A DNA stretch of 64,000 bases from JAHQVI01 sp963749875 (GTDB taxonomy: Bacteria > Pseudomonadota > Alphaproteobacteria > Rhizobiales > Rhodomicrobiaceae): assembly GCA_963749875.1 (NCBI GenBank), contig CAVVOX010000003.1, positions 1 through 64,000 on the forward strand. Direction: 5' to 3'. Positions 18,600-29,270 of the stretch are shown here, in pieces. The position numbers and the translations under genes are program-made. The notes below the pieces were generated by a model, which saw nothing but the letters and a program-made list of their open reading frames with translations, was not told the DNA's origin and searched no databases. Within the stretch, counting starts at the first letter, position 1. The number at the start of each line of letters is the position of its first letter.

Positions 18600-19469
18600 C
18601 TAATTCAAGAGGGAACCAATTTCTTCCATTATGGCCTGCATTGTCGTCACGCCTTTGGCCCCAAATTTTGCATTCATCGAAACGCGTTCACGCCGCCAAT
18701 TGAATGCATCGGCGATTTGCGGATCAAGGGGAATACGGGTGTTCATCATCGGATGGTAGTCCTCGATTTCATCAATTCTTTCCTGCGTAGCCGCATCGTC
18801 GGAGACAAAATTCGCAAGGGTCACGTAGCGTCGCTCGTTGCGCGGGATTTCATTAACTGCCAGTAGGTTCGGCTTGTTTTCGATCATGCGAGAAACGCGG
18901 TCCACCGCAAATGCAGATACGAAGTCTGGACGAAATGGTACGAGCACTTTGTCCGCAATCTTTAATGCGGCCTTCGTAGCGAATGACAGGCCAGGCGGAC
19001 AATCAAATATGACGACCGGATAATGTCGTTTTAGCGCACGTAGCATTACCGAAAAACGCCCAACTACGCCTTCCTCAGCCTCGTGCAAGGTCCGGGTTTT
19101 CCCAAACACGCTATGAAAAAGCTCGTGCTCAATATCTTCCATTTCTACGGATCCAGGTATTAGAGAAATCTGAGGCAATGCACCTCGATCGCCTTTCACA
19201 TCTCCAACCTCATGGAAGAGATACGTTGAGAAATCGATCTCAACATGATCAAAACGATCACTGAAATAATCAGCGATTGTCTGCCCCTTGTCGCGTGCTC
19301 GCGACCAGTTTTGACCACCGACAAGAATTAAAGAAGAATTACACTGTGCATCGAGATCGATAAGAAGCACGCGTTTCTTTTCCCAGGTCGATAGACCAAA
19401 GGCGATCATAGTTGCAATGGTGGATTTTCCTACGCCGCCTTTGCGATTTGCAATGGCAAGAATACTCAT
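18600..19469 (-). CDS. ParA/MinD-family ATPase, second copy
   Basis: A protein of 289 residues from ATG 19469 (MSILAIANRKGGVGKST). It has a deviant Walker A with signature lysine (KGGVGKS, residues 10-16), Walker A' VLLIDLDAQCNSSLI and Walker B VVIFDCPPGLSFATKAAL. Such ATPases dimerise on ATP and position DNA or protein cargo. It shares segments and layout with the ATPase at 22541-23392 (for example GQTIADYF against GDNIHRFL, ISLIPGSVEMEDIEHEL against VSLFCGSPRLFSFERRKL). It is not in a parAB/ori context. It lies 56 bp downstream of uvrB and 20 bp upstream of its partner. It is more AT-rich than uvrB, which suggests acquisition. Confidence 0.85.
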   Translation of the reverse strand: MSILAIANRKGGVGKSTIATMIAFGLSTWEKKRVLLIDLDAQCNSSLILVGGQNWSRARDKGQTIADYFSDRFDHVEIDFSTYLFHEVGDVKGDRGALPQISLIPGSVEMEDIEHELFHSVFGKTRTLHEAEEGVVGRFSVMLRALKRHYPVVIFDCPPGLSFATKAALKIADKVLVPFRPDFVSAFAVDRVSRMIENKPNLLAVNEIPRNERRYVTLANFVSDDAATQERIDEIEDYHPMMNTRIPLDPQIADAFNWRRERVSMNAKFGAKGVTTMQAIMEEIGSLLN

Positions 19470-19525
19470 TGTTCCAAATCTTCCCGGATTTAAAAATCCG
19501 ATAGAAATTCTGGATCGGTCTTTTG

Positions 19526-21913
<2,388 letters not shown>

Positions 21914-21954
21914 GGCGCGAATATGGGGGATTTGGCAGGGTTTGGGAAGGCAGC

Positions 21955-22563
21955 CTAATAGCGGGAGCTGTCCAGAATGCTCCTCGGCTTCGGCCAGCCC
22001 GCTGCGAGCTCGTCCTGAATATATCGGATGCGCTGCGGCTTTTTGAGATTTGACGGAACCTGCATGCCGATCCCCTCGAGCTGCTGCGTGAGCTCCTTGG
22101 CGGTCAGGCGGGACAATTCCTTTCCGCGCTGGTCGATATTGTCCAACTTGATGATGTCCTCCAGCTTCATCTTTGGAGCCGCCCGGCCGTTGCCGCCCGT
22201 ACGAGCCTTCGGCTTCGGCGCGGCCTTCGGCTTCGGCGTCGGTTCGGTCTCGCCGGAGACAAGCCTGACGATATGGCCAATTGTTTCTTCGGGTGAATAT
22301 TCGGGAAGTGTCGGGTGGAACTTGTCGAGCTTCAGGGCGAAAGCCTCCAGCTTTGCGGTTGGCAAAGCTGCAAGCAGCTTTCGGAGTTCCGCCGAATAGC
22401 CTTTCTCGCAGAAGGGCGTCATCCAGACCATTGACGTCGGTCCCTTGGCATTTTTCGCGATCCAGGCTTGCACGCTTTTCTCCAGCGTTGCCGCGAAGAC
22501 GGGATCGAATTCAGCCAGCACCGCCGCAAGCCGAACGGTTTCATTGAGCGGTTGATCTGCCAT
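21955..22563 (-). CDS. partner protein of the first ParA-type ATPase, with two SAP/Rho-N-like modules
   Basis: A 202-residue protein from ATG 22563. Two segments share one spacing of helices. The first is residues 58-103 (AELRKLLAALPTAKLEAFAL, loop, SPEETIGHIVRLVSG). The second is residues 146-188 (RGKELSRLTAKELTQQLEGI, loop, KPQRIRYIQDELAAG). A Lys/Pro/Ala linker (104-131) separates them, and the C-terminus is basic. The pattern resembles SAP/Rho-N nucleic-acid-binding modules. The start lies 23 bp inside the upstream ATPase gene, which indicates coupled translation. I know of no named family; it may link the ATPase to DNA or to UvrB. The uvrB start follows 41 bp downstream. Confidence 0.65.
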   Translation of the reverse strand: MADQPLNETVRLAAVLAEFDPVFAATLEKSVQAWIAKNAKGPTSMVWMTPFCEKGYSAELRKLLAALPTAKLEAFALKLDKFHPTLPEYSPEETIGHIVRLVSGETEPTPKPKAAPKPKARTGGNGRAAPKMKLEDIIKLDNIDQRGKELSRLTAKELTQQLEGIGMQVPSNLKKPQRIRYIQDELAAGWPKPRSILDSSRY

Positions 22564-23392
22564 TGGTAATCTCGATCAGTTCTTCCGTGACATTCTTTAC
22601 GAGAAAAGCCGCATTTTCATATCGGCTGTCGAAAGTGGAGCCGTCATATCGGTCCATGGCCCGCTGAAGCGCAACCCGTTGCGGATAATGATTCCGGAAA
22701 ACCTGGTATCGCGGCTTGTCGCGATAGGCCTCCGCACGAATTTCCGTCCGGAACTTTGCCATCCGCCTCGCAGCGGCGCTGACCTGATTGATGAAGACAT
22801 ACCGCTGCGCGCTGGTATTCCTGACCAGGAATTCGGAGAAGGCCTGGATGCCCATCGTGCTGAGAAAATTGGGAGCTGTCGGCATGATGATCAGGTCGGA
22901 TGTCTTCAATGCCAATTCCGCAATGAGCGATATTCCGGGAGGGCAGTCGAAAATGATGTAATCGAAATTGTCCGCTTCGCGATCGTAGATCTTGTTGATC
23001 GCCCTGGAATAGATGGCCTCCAGCTGCCTTATTCCATTCCGGTATTCCGACAGCTTCCGCCGCTCGAACGAAAAGAGCCTCGGGGAGCCGCAAAACAGGC
23101 TGACCGCGCCATCTCTCCCGCGATTTTCGATCACATTGCGTTTGATGTAGGGAAAGCAATCGATAGTCGCGGTCTCAATGATTTCATGGAGAAATCTGTG
23201 GATATTGTCACCCTCTTTCCAAGGATCTCCGGCGCGTTTGCCCCACAGAACCTGGCTGCAATTGGCTTGCGGGTCGAGATCAAGCACCAGAACATGCTTT
23301 TGCAGATAGCAGAGCCCCTCGGCCAGGGAGATGCACAGAGTTGTCTTGCCGACCCCGCCTTTCATGTTCGCAATCGAGATGATGGCAGCCAT
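22541..23392 (-). CDS. ParA/MinD-family ATPase, first copy
   Basis: A protein of 283 residues from ATG 23392 (MAAIISIANMKGGVGKTT). Deviant Walker A with Lys11 (KGGVGKT), Walker A' VLVLDLDPQANCSQVLWG, and Walker B YIIFDCPPGISLIAELALK. The C-terminal half (SAQRYVFINQVSAAARRMAK, then a segment with several Arg and Tyr) differs from plasmid ParA. Its ATG shares the A of the upstream TAA stop (TAATG), and its last 23 bp overlap the next gene. These are signs of stoichiometric coupling with the putative nuclease and the partner. It is a diverged paralogue of the ATPase at 18600-19469. Confidence 0.87.
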   Translation of the reverse strand: MAAIISIANMKGGVGKTTLCISLAEGLCYLQKHVLVLDLDPQANCSQVLWGKRAGDPWKEGDNIHRFLHEIIETATIDCFPYIKRNVIENRGRDGAVSLFCGSPRLFSFERRKLSEYRNGIRQLEAIYSRAINKIYDREADNFDYIIFDCPPGISLIAELALKTSDLIIMPTAPNFLSTMGIQAFSEFLVRNTSAQRYVFINQVSAAARRMAKFRTEIRAEAYRDKPRYQVFRNHYPQRVALQRAMDRYDGSTFDSRYENAAFLVKNVTEELIEITNGRSTAQ

Positions 23393-23940
23393 TACGGCAT
23401 CATCCAGCGGTGCAAAATGGCTCGCTCCGGACCCGGCAGATAGCTTTTGATGATCTCGGGGCCATCCGGATCGAGCGGAGCGGAGAATTGCGCGGGTTCG
23501 AGAAGCTCGTGCCGGCCGCCTTGAAGCCATTCTCTCACACGGATGAGGCCGATGCCGTGAGACCTGGCGGCCCGCCGGACCTGGCTCAGATGCGCCTCCG
23601 CCGGAACCCCGGCTGGAAGCAGCAAGATGAGATACGCGGCATTGAGCAATGGCTTCTGCCTGCAAGCCTGTTCGACCGCATTGATGGAAATACCGGCGGG
23701 GACTTTCAGCTCGAAGCCACAAAGCGTCTGCCGTGGTTTGCTTTCACCGGATCGGGTTACGGCAAAAGCGACGAAATCGGGAAAGCAATAGCCACTCCGG
23801 CGTTGTTGGGTGAGATCTAAGGTGATGAAGTCACTATGCTCGGGATAGCGTCCGCCAATGTGCTTGAGAGCGTATTTTTCGATAAAATGACGCGCATAAT
23901 GAGTATGATCGAGCTCATTGTCTATCGGCAGGGGAACCAT
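23392..23940 (-). CDS. putative PD-(D/E)xK-fold nuclease
   Basis: A protein of 182 residues from ATG 23940 (MVPLPIDNELDHTHYARHFI); a TTG at 23949 is an alternative start. After an N-terminal helix (ARHFIEKYALKHIGG) comes GYCFPDFVAFAVTR with Asp55, then CGFELKVPAG with Glu77 and Lys79. A helix with conserved-type polar residues (NAVEQACRQKP) and strands AYLILLLPAG and GIGLIRV follow. The order Asp-x(21)-Glu-x-Lys, then helix and strand, is that of restriction-endonuclease-like PD-(D/E)xK enzymes. Its stop overlaps the ATPase start by one base. Catalytic activity is inference. It has no recognisable specificity domain. Confidence 0.6.
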   Translation of the reverse strand: MVPLPIDNELDHTHYARHFIEKYALKHIGGRYPEHSDFITLDLTQQRRSGYCFPDFVAFAVTRSGESKPRQTLCGFELKVPAGISINAVEQACRQKPLLNAAYLILLLPAGVPAEAHLSQVRRAARSHGIGLIRVREWLQGGRHELLEPAQFSAPLDPDGPEIIKSYLPGPERAILHRWMMP

Positions 23941-24043
23941 CACGCACAACTCCGGAACGCAATGCTTCGATCTGGAAATGAGTTTCTGAAAAGGTCAAGC
24001 CTGGAATTGCGATCGCACGCATTGCATACTTAGGCGTTGCCGA

Positions 24044-24526
24044 TTAAACCCACCGCCGGGTGCGGGCTTTATACTGCCGATACGCGTCTCCGAACCTAAC
24101 CTCCAGATAGTGCTCCTCCCGCTCGATCACGCCGAAACGGATGATCGCCAATGCGATCGGCAGGCCCACCAGCGCGATCACGCTGTCCGCCAGCAGGCTC
24201 AGCCCGACATAGCTGATCGCGATGCCGATATAGATCGGGTTGCGCGAGAGGCTGTAGACGCCGGTGGTGATCAGGACGAGGGACGGTTTCCAAGGGCTCA
24301 CATTTGTCTGCTCGCGGCGAAATTGTGCGCCGGCGGCCAGAACCAGGATCAGGCCTAGAATTGTGAGGCCGATGCCGGCGATCATCAGCGCGAAATAGGG
24401 GAGGCCGAAGCCGGGGCCGTTTTCGAGCCAATCGAGGGCCAGCGCGACGACCAGGACGCCGCCGAAAATCAGCGGCGGCGGGGCAACAATCTCGGGGTGG
24501 TCCTTTTCGGTGCCGGGTTCGACCAT
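24044..24526 (-). CDS. isoprenylcysteine carboxyl methyltransferase-family membrane protein
   Basis: A membrane protein of 160 residues with four to five predicted helices (LIFGGVLVVALALDWL, YFALMIAGIGLTILGLILVL, ADSVIALVGLPIALAII). The signature is in TTGVYSLSRNPIYIGIAISY followed by IEREEHYLEVRFGDAYRQYK, typical of ICMT/PEMT-type bacterial methyltransferases. The true substrate in bacteria is usually unknown. It starts 10 bp after the AEC transporter stop, so the two form a unit. Confidence 0.82.
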   Translation of the reverse strand: MVEPGTEKDHPEIVAPPPLIFGGVLVVALALDWLENGPGFGLPYFALMIAGIGLTILGLILVLAAGAQFRREQTNVSPWKPSLVLITTGVYSLSRNPIYIGIAISYVGLSLLADSVIALVGLPIALAIIRFGVIEREEHYLEVRFGDAYRQYKARTRRWV

Positions 24527-24536
24527 AATTCGTCCC

Positions 24537-25463
24537 TCACATGTTCTGTGCCAGATAGATGAACAGCGGCAGCGTCATTGCCGAGACGACCACTTGCAGC
24601 GTCACGATATTCGCCATCAATTCTGCGTCGCCGCCCATCTTGCGCGCCATCACATAAGCTGTCGAGGCGGTCGGCACGGCGCCGGCGATGATCGCGACGG
24701 TGCGCGGCAGCCCGTCCAGCCCGACGAGCCAGGATAAGAGAATCATCAGCAGCGGCATCCCCACCAGCCGGATTAGCACGCCGACGGTCAGCAGCCATTT
24801 CATTTCCGTCACCCGCCCGAGCTGAAGCCCGGCGCCGACGGCGAGCATCGCCAGTCCCAGCCCGCCATCGCCGATGATCTCGATGGCGCTGAAGACAAAG
24901 ACCGGCATGCCCGTGATATTCAGCGTCAGCCCGATCAGGCAGGCCCAGATGAGCGGATTCCGGACAATGCGCAGCAAGACATTGCGGATCGTCGCCGTCT
25001 GCTCCCCTTCCCCCCAGATGGTCAGCACGGTGATGCTCATAATGTTGAGCGTCGGCACCAGAAAGCTGATCGCCAGCGCGCCGAGGGCAAGGCCCGGCTC
25101 GCCGAACAGCGCACCGATCACGGCCAGCGCCATGAAGCCGTGAAATCGGGTCGCGCCTTGGAACAGGCTGGTGAAGGTTGGGCCGGACACGCCGTAATGC
25201 CGCATGACCGGGCGCATGGAAAACAGCAGCATCGCCATGCCCGAGGCGCCGCCGAACAGCACGATGGCGAAATTCGTCACCGGCAGGTCGGCGAGGTTGG
25301 CGCTCGACAGCGTACGGACGATCAGGAAGGGGAACAGGATGTAGAAGCAGACATGCTCGATCGCCGACCAGATTTCCGAACCGGCCACCCGGAAGCGGTT
25401 GAGCAGATAGCCGAGCAGGATGACGAGCGCGATCGGGGCGGCTGCGTTGAATGTGGCGAGCAC
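24537..25463 (-). CDS. AEC-family (auxin efflux carrier-like) transporter
   Basis: A protein of 308 residues with about ten hydrophobic helices throughout (for example APIALVILLGYLLNRF, FYILFPFLIVRTL, GLAMLAVGAGLQLGRV, TLPLFIYLAQNM). The order of helices and the conserved PTLNIMSIT and GAVPTASTAYVMARKMGGD segments match the AEC/PIN-like permease family (Mem_trans). In bacteria these export organic acids or amino acids; the substrate here is unknown. It sits directly upstream of the ICMT-like gene. Confidence 0.87.
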   Translation of the reverse strand: MLATFNAAAPIALVILLGYLLNRFRVAGSEIWSAIEHVCFYILFPFLIVRTLSSANLADLPVTNFAIVLFGGASGMAMLLFSMRPVMRHYGVSGPTFTSLFQGATRFHGFMALAVIGALFGEPGLALGALAISFLVPTLNIMSITVLTIWGEGEQTATIRNVLLRIVRNPLIWACLIGLTLNITGMPVFVFSAIEIIGDGGLGLAMLAVGAGLQLGRVTEMKWLLTVGVLIRLVGMPLLMILLSWLVGLDGLPRTVAIIAGAVPTASTAYVMARKMGGDAELMANIVTLQVVVSAMTLPLFIYLAQNM

Positions 25464-25484
25464 CTTTGCCGCCCCCGTACCCGA

Positions 25485-26261
25485 TCAATAATGCTGGCGG
25501 CGCGGATTGAGGTAGAGGTTCGTCTCCTGTACCTCCATTCGCGGGTCGATATGGCCGCGCCTGACCTCGCGCGCCAGCTTCCGGACGTGGCGCTCGACGG
25601 AGGAGCGGAAACGCAGCATGCCGCAGAAGAGCTGTAACGTGCCGTTCAGCCGCGGATTGTCGTGATCCTCGCGGACCTTCACGTCCCACCGCCCGCCGAG
25701 ATCGAGAACGCGGCCATTCAGATGGCCGATCCGCGTGTCCGTTTCGTCATAGAGCGTGTAGTCCCGCCCGATGCTGATCCAGTCGCGGCGGAGCCTGTAG
25801 AAATGCGGGCGCCGGTCGTCGAGAATGAAGAAGGAATAATCCTCCGGGATCAGCGGCCATTTGCGCGCCGAACGCTCAACATTGACGATCTGCTCATGGC
25901 CGGACAGGTTGACATTATAGGCCGCGACCGGAAAGCCGCGCGCGCCGAGCGTCAGCTGCAGGCTGCGCCCCATCAGCATGTCCATCGAGCCGCGCCAGTT
26001 CATCTCCTCGCTGAACAGCTTGACGATCAGCCGCCGCTTCATGCCCTCGGCCTCATCCCACAGGCCCTGGCGGTAGGTGAGCAGACCGGTGCGCTCGCCA
26101 TTCACATTGACGGCGCCGATGATGTCGGAGTCCTTGCTGAACTGGCGCGATTTCGCGCGCTGCCGGGCATGTTTGAAGATGCCGATCTCGGTCGTGTTCA
26201 GATCGGTCCACCAGAGATCGACCGTATATTCCGCATAGCCGAGTGTTGCGCTTGCCGCCAT
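25485..26261 (-). CDS. protein of unknown function, possibly with a tubby/LURP1-like beta-barrel
   Basis: A protein of 258 residues from ATG 26261. No named family is certain. The middle and C-terminal part (YSFFILDDRRPHFYRLRRDW, YTLYDETDTRIGHLNGRVLD, LGGRWDVKV) alternates short strands in the way seen in LURP1/tubby C-terminal-like domains, where ...YDETG..IG.I.G.. motifs recur. The N-terminal part contains GIFKHARQRAKSR and VNGERTGLLTYRQGLW. No signal peptide or membrane helix is seen. The gene stops 21 bp before the AEC transporter and may be its operon leader. Confidence 0.55.
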   Translation of the reverse strand: MAASATLGYAEYTVDLWWTDLNTTEIGIFKHARQRAKSRQFSKDSDIIGAVNVNGERTGLLTYRQGLWDEAEGMKRRLIVKLFSEEMNWRGSMDMLMGRSLQLTLGARGFPVAAYNVNLSGHEQIVNVERSARKWPLIPEDYSFFILDDRRPHFYRLRRDWISIGRDYTLYDETDTRIGHLNGRVLDLGGRWDVKVREDHDNPRLNGTLQLFCGMLRFRSSVERHVRKLAREVRRGHIDPRMEVQETNLYLNPRRQHY

Positions 26262-26388
26262 CAAAGCCCCCGCAATTGCGAATCATTTACTCAATGGTGG
26301 GGGAGGCGCGCGCTCTGCGCCAGGGCGCGCCAACCGCTCGGGGCGCACAATCCACAGATCAACGGCGCCGAATTCGGAAAACGCCCGC

Positions 26389-27162
26389 TTAATCCAGCCG
26401 CACGGCGATGCCGGCCTCGGCCATATGCTGCTTGGCTTCGCGGATCGTGTGGTCGCCGAAATGGAAGATGGAGGCGGCCAGAACCGCGCTGGCATGTCCG
26501 TCGCGGACGCCTTCCACGAGATGGTCGAGCGTACCGACGCCGCCGGACGCGATGACCGGCACGATGACGGCATCGGAGATGGCGCGCGTGAGCGGAATGT
26601 CGAAGCCGGCGCGCGTACCGTCGCGGTCCATCGAGGTCAGCAGGATCTCGCCCGCTCCCAGCTCGACGACCTCGCGTGCATAGTCGATGGCGTCGATGCC
26701 GGTCGGATTGCGCCCGCCATGGGTGAAGATCTCCCAGCGCGGCTCTTCCCCTTCCGCTGAAACCCGCTTGGCGTCGATCGCGACGACGATGCACTGCACG
26801 CCGAATTTCTCCGCCGCGCGGGCGACGAACGAACGGTTCTTCACGGCGGCTGTGTTGATCGAGACCTTGTCGGCCCCGGCGCTCAGCAGCTTGCGGATGT
26901 CCTCCGTCTCTCGCACGCCGCCGCCGACTGTCAGCGGCATAAAGCAGTGCTCCGCCGTCTGCGTGACGACATCGAAAATGATCGCCCGGTCCTCATGACT
27001 GGCGGTGATGTCGAGAAAGCAGAGCTCGTCCGCGCTGGCCTCGTCATAGGCGATGGCGGCCTCGACCGGATCGCCGGCGTCGCGCAAATCGACGAAATTC
27101 ACGCCCTTGACGACACGGCCGTCCTTCACGTCCAGACAGGGGATGATGCGGGTCTTGAGCAT
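26389..27162 (-). CDS. hisF: imidazole glycerol phosphate synthase cyclase subunit
   Basis: HisF of 257 residues, a TIM barrel that condenses PRFAR with HisH-derived ammonia to give IGP and AICAR in histidine synthesis. The start MLKTRIIPCLDVKDGRVVKG carries the first catalytic Asp (CLDVKDG); the second is in LLTSMDRDGTRAGFD. The phosphate-binding ends PVIASGGVGTLDHL are intact. It starts 4 bp after the arginase-like gene, so the two are one transcription unit with hisA and hisH upstream. hisE does not follow, unlike in many relatives. Confidence 0.96.
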   Translation of the reverse strand: MLKTRIIPCLDVKDGRVVKGVNFVDLRDAGDPVEAAIAYDEASADELCFLDITASHEDRAIIFDVVTQTAEHCFMPLTVGGGVRETEDIRKLLSAGADKVSINTAAVKNRSFVARAAEKFGVQCIVVAIDAKRVSAEGEEPRWEIFTHGGRNPTGIDAIDYAREVVELGAGEILLTSMDRDGTRAGFDIPLTRAISDAVIVPVIASGGVGTLDHLVEGVRDGHASAVLAASIFHFGDHTIREAKQHMAEAGIAVRLD

Positions 27163-27166
27163 TTCG

Positions 27167-28009
27167 TCAGCTTCCAGATTGCGCGGCACGCCAGGCATCG
27201 TATGTGGCGCTAATATGCCCGATCGCACATTGGACGGCGTCGTGCTCCGCGCCGATTTCCGGATCGAGGGCGGTAAGAGCGATGGCCGCAACAGGCAGAG
27301 CCGCCGTTACGGTCTCCAATGTCTGGCGCACGTCCTCCGGCGACGGACCGCCTTCGCCTGAGAAGCGGTTGACGCGCATGAGCGCGGCATTGTGCACATC
27401 CATGTCGAGGTGAATATAGGCGCGCTCACAGCCATCCAGCGCATCGATGACACCTTCGGCGTCTTCGGCAATCGCAATGGCATCGTCCTCGATGACGCTC
27501 CGTTCGGCTGGATCGATGTCCCGCGCCCCGTAAAAGCAGAGATTGCGCCGGCTCGCGGCGCGCAGATGCGCCACGTCGATCGCGAGCATCTGCCAGGCAT
27601 CTCCAAGCACGATGGCGCAGGCCATGCCTTCGAGCAGGCCGCTCATGGTAGTCGCGGGCGTGTTGAGGTCGGGATGGGCATCCATCCATAGAATGCCGGT
27701 ATTCTCGCCGCCAAGGCCGGAGACGGCGCCGAGCGCGGCCACCGAACAGCTGCCGCAGACAATAACCGCGAGCGATCCGACCTTGTGGGTCGCATCGACC
27801 AGCGCGCCGATCTGCGCGGCAAGCTCGAAGCCGGCTTTCAATTCGCCCGCCCCTTCGCCCGACGCGGTGAGAACATCCTCGCCGACTTCGAAGCCCGCTT
27901 TCCTCAGTTTCGCCGTCAGCCCGTCCTTGCGCAGCGCCGCCGCCATATCCGCCCAGCCGACGCCATTGGGGCGGTTCGGCCAGGTCGCATAGATCAGCTC
28001 GATGGTCAT
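27167..28009 (-). CDS. arginase/ureohydrolase-fold protein in the his cluster
   Basis: A protein of 280 residues. It has the metal-binding DAHPDLNTPATTMSG and AYIHLDMDVHNAALMRVNRF segments of the ureohydrolase fold. The usual first motif GGDHS appears as CGSCSVAALGAVSG, so one metal-ligand His is replaced. It may therefore be a divergent arginase-like enzyme or a non-ureohydrolase member. Its ATG overlaps the hisA stop (ATGA) and hisF follows at 4 bp, so expression is tied to histidine synthesis. Whether it acts on arginine, formiminoglutamate or something else is not visible. Confidence 0.78.
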   Translation of the reverse strand: MTIELIYATWPNRPNGVGWADMAAALRKDGLTAKLRKAGFEVGEDVLTASGEGAGELKAGFELAAQIGALVDATHKVGSLAVIVCGSCSVAALGAVSGLGGENTGILWMDAHPDLNTPATTMSGLLEGMACAIVLGDAWQMLAIDVAHLRAASRRNLCFYGARDIDPAERSVIEDDAIAIAEDAEGVIDALDGCERAYIHLDMDVHNAALMRVNRFSGEGGPSPEDVRQTLETVTAALPVAAIALTALDPEIGAEHDAVQCAIGHISATYDAWRAAQSGS

Positions 28010-28746
28010 CGCGTTGCCTCTGTCGCGTTCAGCAGCGCGAGCGCCTCGGCTGCATCCAGCCGGCCGTCATAGAGCGCGCGGCCCGCGATCGCGCCTTCGA
28101 GCATGGCATAGTCCGGCCGCAGCAGACGCCGGATGTCCTCGATGCCCGCCAGGCCGCCCGAGGCAATGACCGGGATCGTCACCTCGCGGGCGAGCTCCGC
28201 CGTCGCGTCGAGATTGAGGCCGGTCAGCACGCCGTCGCGGGCGATGTCGGTGTAAATGATCGCAGCGACGCCCGCATCTTCGAAGCGCTTGGCCAGCTCG
28301 GCCGCCGTCACCTCGCTGGTTTCGGCCCAGCCCTCGATCGCGACAATGCCCTCGCGCGCATCAATGCCGACGGCGATTCGCCCGGGGTGTTCCCGCGCCG
28401 ATTCCCGCACAAGTTGCGGATCGCGCACGGCGACTGTGCCCAGAATAACACGCGCGACTCCTTCTTTGAGCCAGGTCTCGATATGCGCCATGGACCGGAT
28501 TCCGCCGCCGAGCTGCATCGGAATTGATATGGTCTGCACTATCGACCGGACCGCCGCCGCATTGACCGGCCTGCCTTCAAAAGCGCCATTCAAATCAACG
28601 ACATGCAGATAATCGAAGCCGAGCGTTTCGAAGTCGCGCGCCTGACGGGCCGGATCGTCGGCGAAGACGGTCGCCTCGCTCATCAGCCCCTGGCGCAGAC
28701 GCACGCATTCGCCGTCCTTCAAATCAATGGCCGGGAAAAGCCTCAT
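28006..28746 (-). CDS. hisA: phosphoribosylformimino-AICAR ribotide isomerase
   Basis: HisA of 246 residues, the Amadori isomerase that precedes HisF/HisH. ATG 28746 gives MRLFPAIDLKDGECVRLRQG with the catalytic Asp at DLKDG. The second catalytic Asp is in IYTDIARDGVLTGLN, and the phosphate-binding IPVIASGGLAGIED is intact. Its last codon overlaps the arginase-like gene. The leading region up to 28886 separates it from the divergent Cas2-like gene. Confidence 0.96.
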   Translation of the reverse strand: MRLFPAIDLKDGECVRLRQGLMSEATVFADDPARQARDFETLGFDYLHVVDLNGAFEGRPVNAAAVRSIVQTISIPMQLGGGIRSMAHIETWLKEGVARVILGTVAVRDPQLVRESAREHPGRIAVGIDAREGIVAIEGWAETSEVTAAELAKRFEDAGVAAIIYTDIARDGVLTGLNLDATAELAREVTIPVIASGGLAGIEDIRRLLRPDYAMLEGAIAGRALYDGRLDAAEALALLNATEATR

Positions 28747-28886
28747 CGGGTACAATCCGTCTAAAATCAGACACAGAGATCTGGAATACTTTGAACCTAT
28801 CAAGTCGCGCGTTAGAGTGCGCTCCTTCCCCGTATCCGCGTATGGAGCTTTCGAGTTTTCCGAAACCTTATCGGGCTTGGGGATCC

Positions 28887-29270
28887 ATGCGGCGTTACAT
28901 CATCTCTTACGACCTTTACCGACCCGGCAACAACTATTCCGACTTGACCACCGAGATCAAGCGGCTGGGTGAGGATTGGGAGCATCCGCTCGCCAACTTC
29001 TGGATCGTCGAGACGAAGCTGTCTGCGGGCGAGATTCGCGGCATTCTCGGCGCCTATCTGGTGACGGGCGACAAGCTTTACATTCGCGAAGCGGGAGAAG
29101 ACGTGGCGGGGATGGACATCGGTTCCGGCTCACCGGCGCGGATGAGCGCGATCTCCACGCATGAGCGCGCACCGGTCCGTCTGTTGGCGAGTGTGCTGTC
29201 GGGAGAGAGCACACCGCGCGAATCGCGCCTGCTTACGGCCGCCACCGGAGAAAGTTGGCAATCAGCTTAA
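28887..29270 (+). CDS. orphan Cas2-like (SinR-family) ferredoxin-fold protein with C-terminal extension
   Basis: A protein of 127 residues from ATG 28887. MRRYIISYDLYRPGNNYSDL gives a first strand ending in Asp9, the position of the catalytic Asp in Cas2. Then come EIKRLGEDWEHPLANFWIVE, a helix LSAGEIRGILGAYL and a strand GDKLYIREAGED. This matches the SinR-like relatives of Cas2/VapD nucleases. The last 45 residues are an unrelated Ser/Thr/Arg-rich tail. No cas1 or CRISPR repeat is near. It is antisense to the his genes and its end overlaps hisH by 38 bp, so it has been inserted into, or evolved inside, the his cluster. Confidence 0.65.
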   Translation: MRRYIISYDLYRPGNNYSDLTTEIKRLGEDWEHPLANFWIVETKLSAGEIRGILGAYLVTGDKLYIREAGEDVAGMDIGSGSPARMSAISTHERAPVRLLASVLSGESTPRESRLLTAATGESWQSA

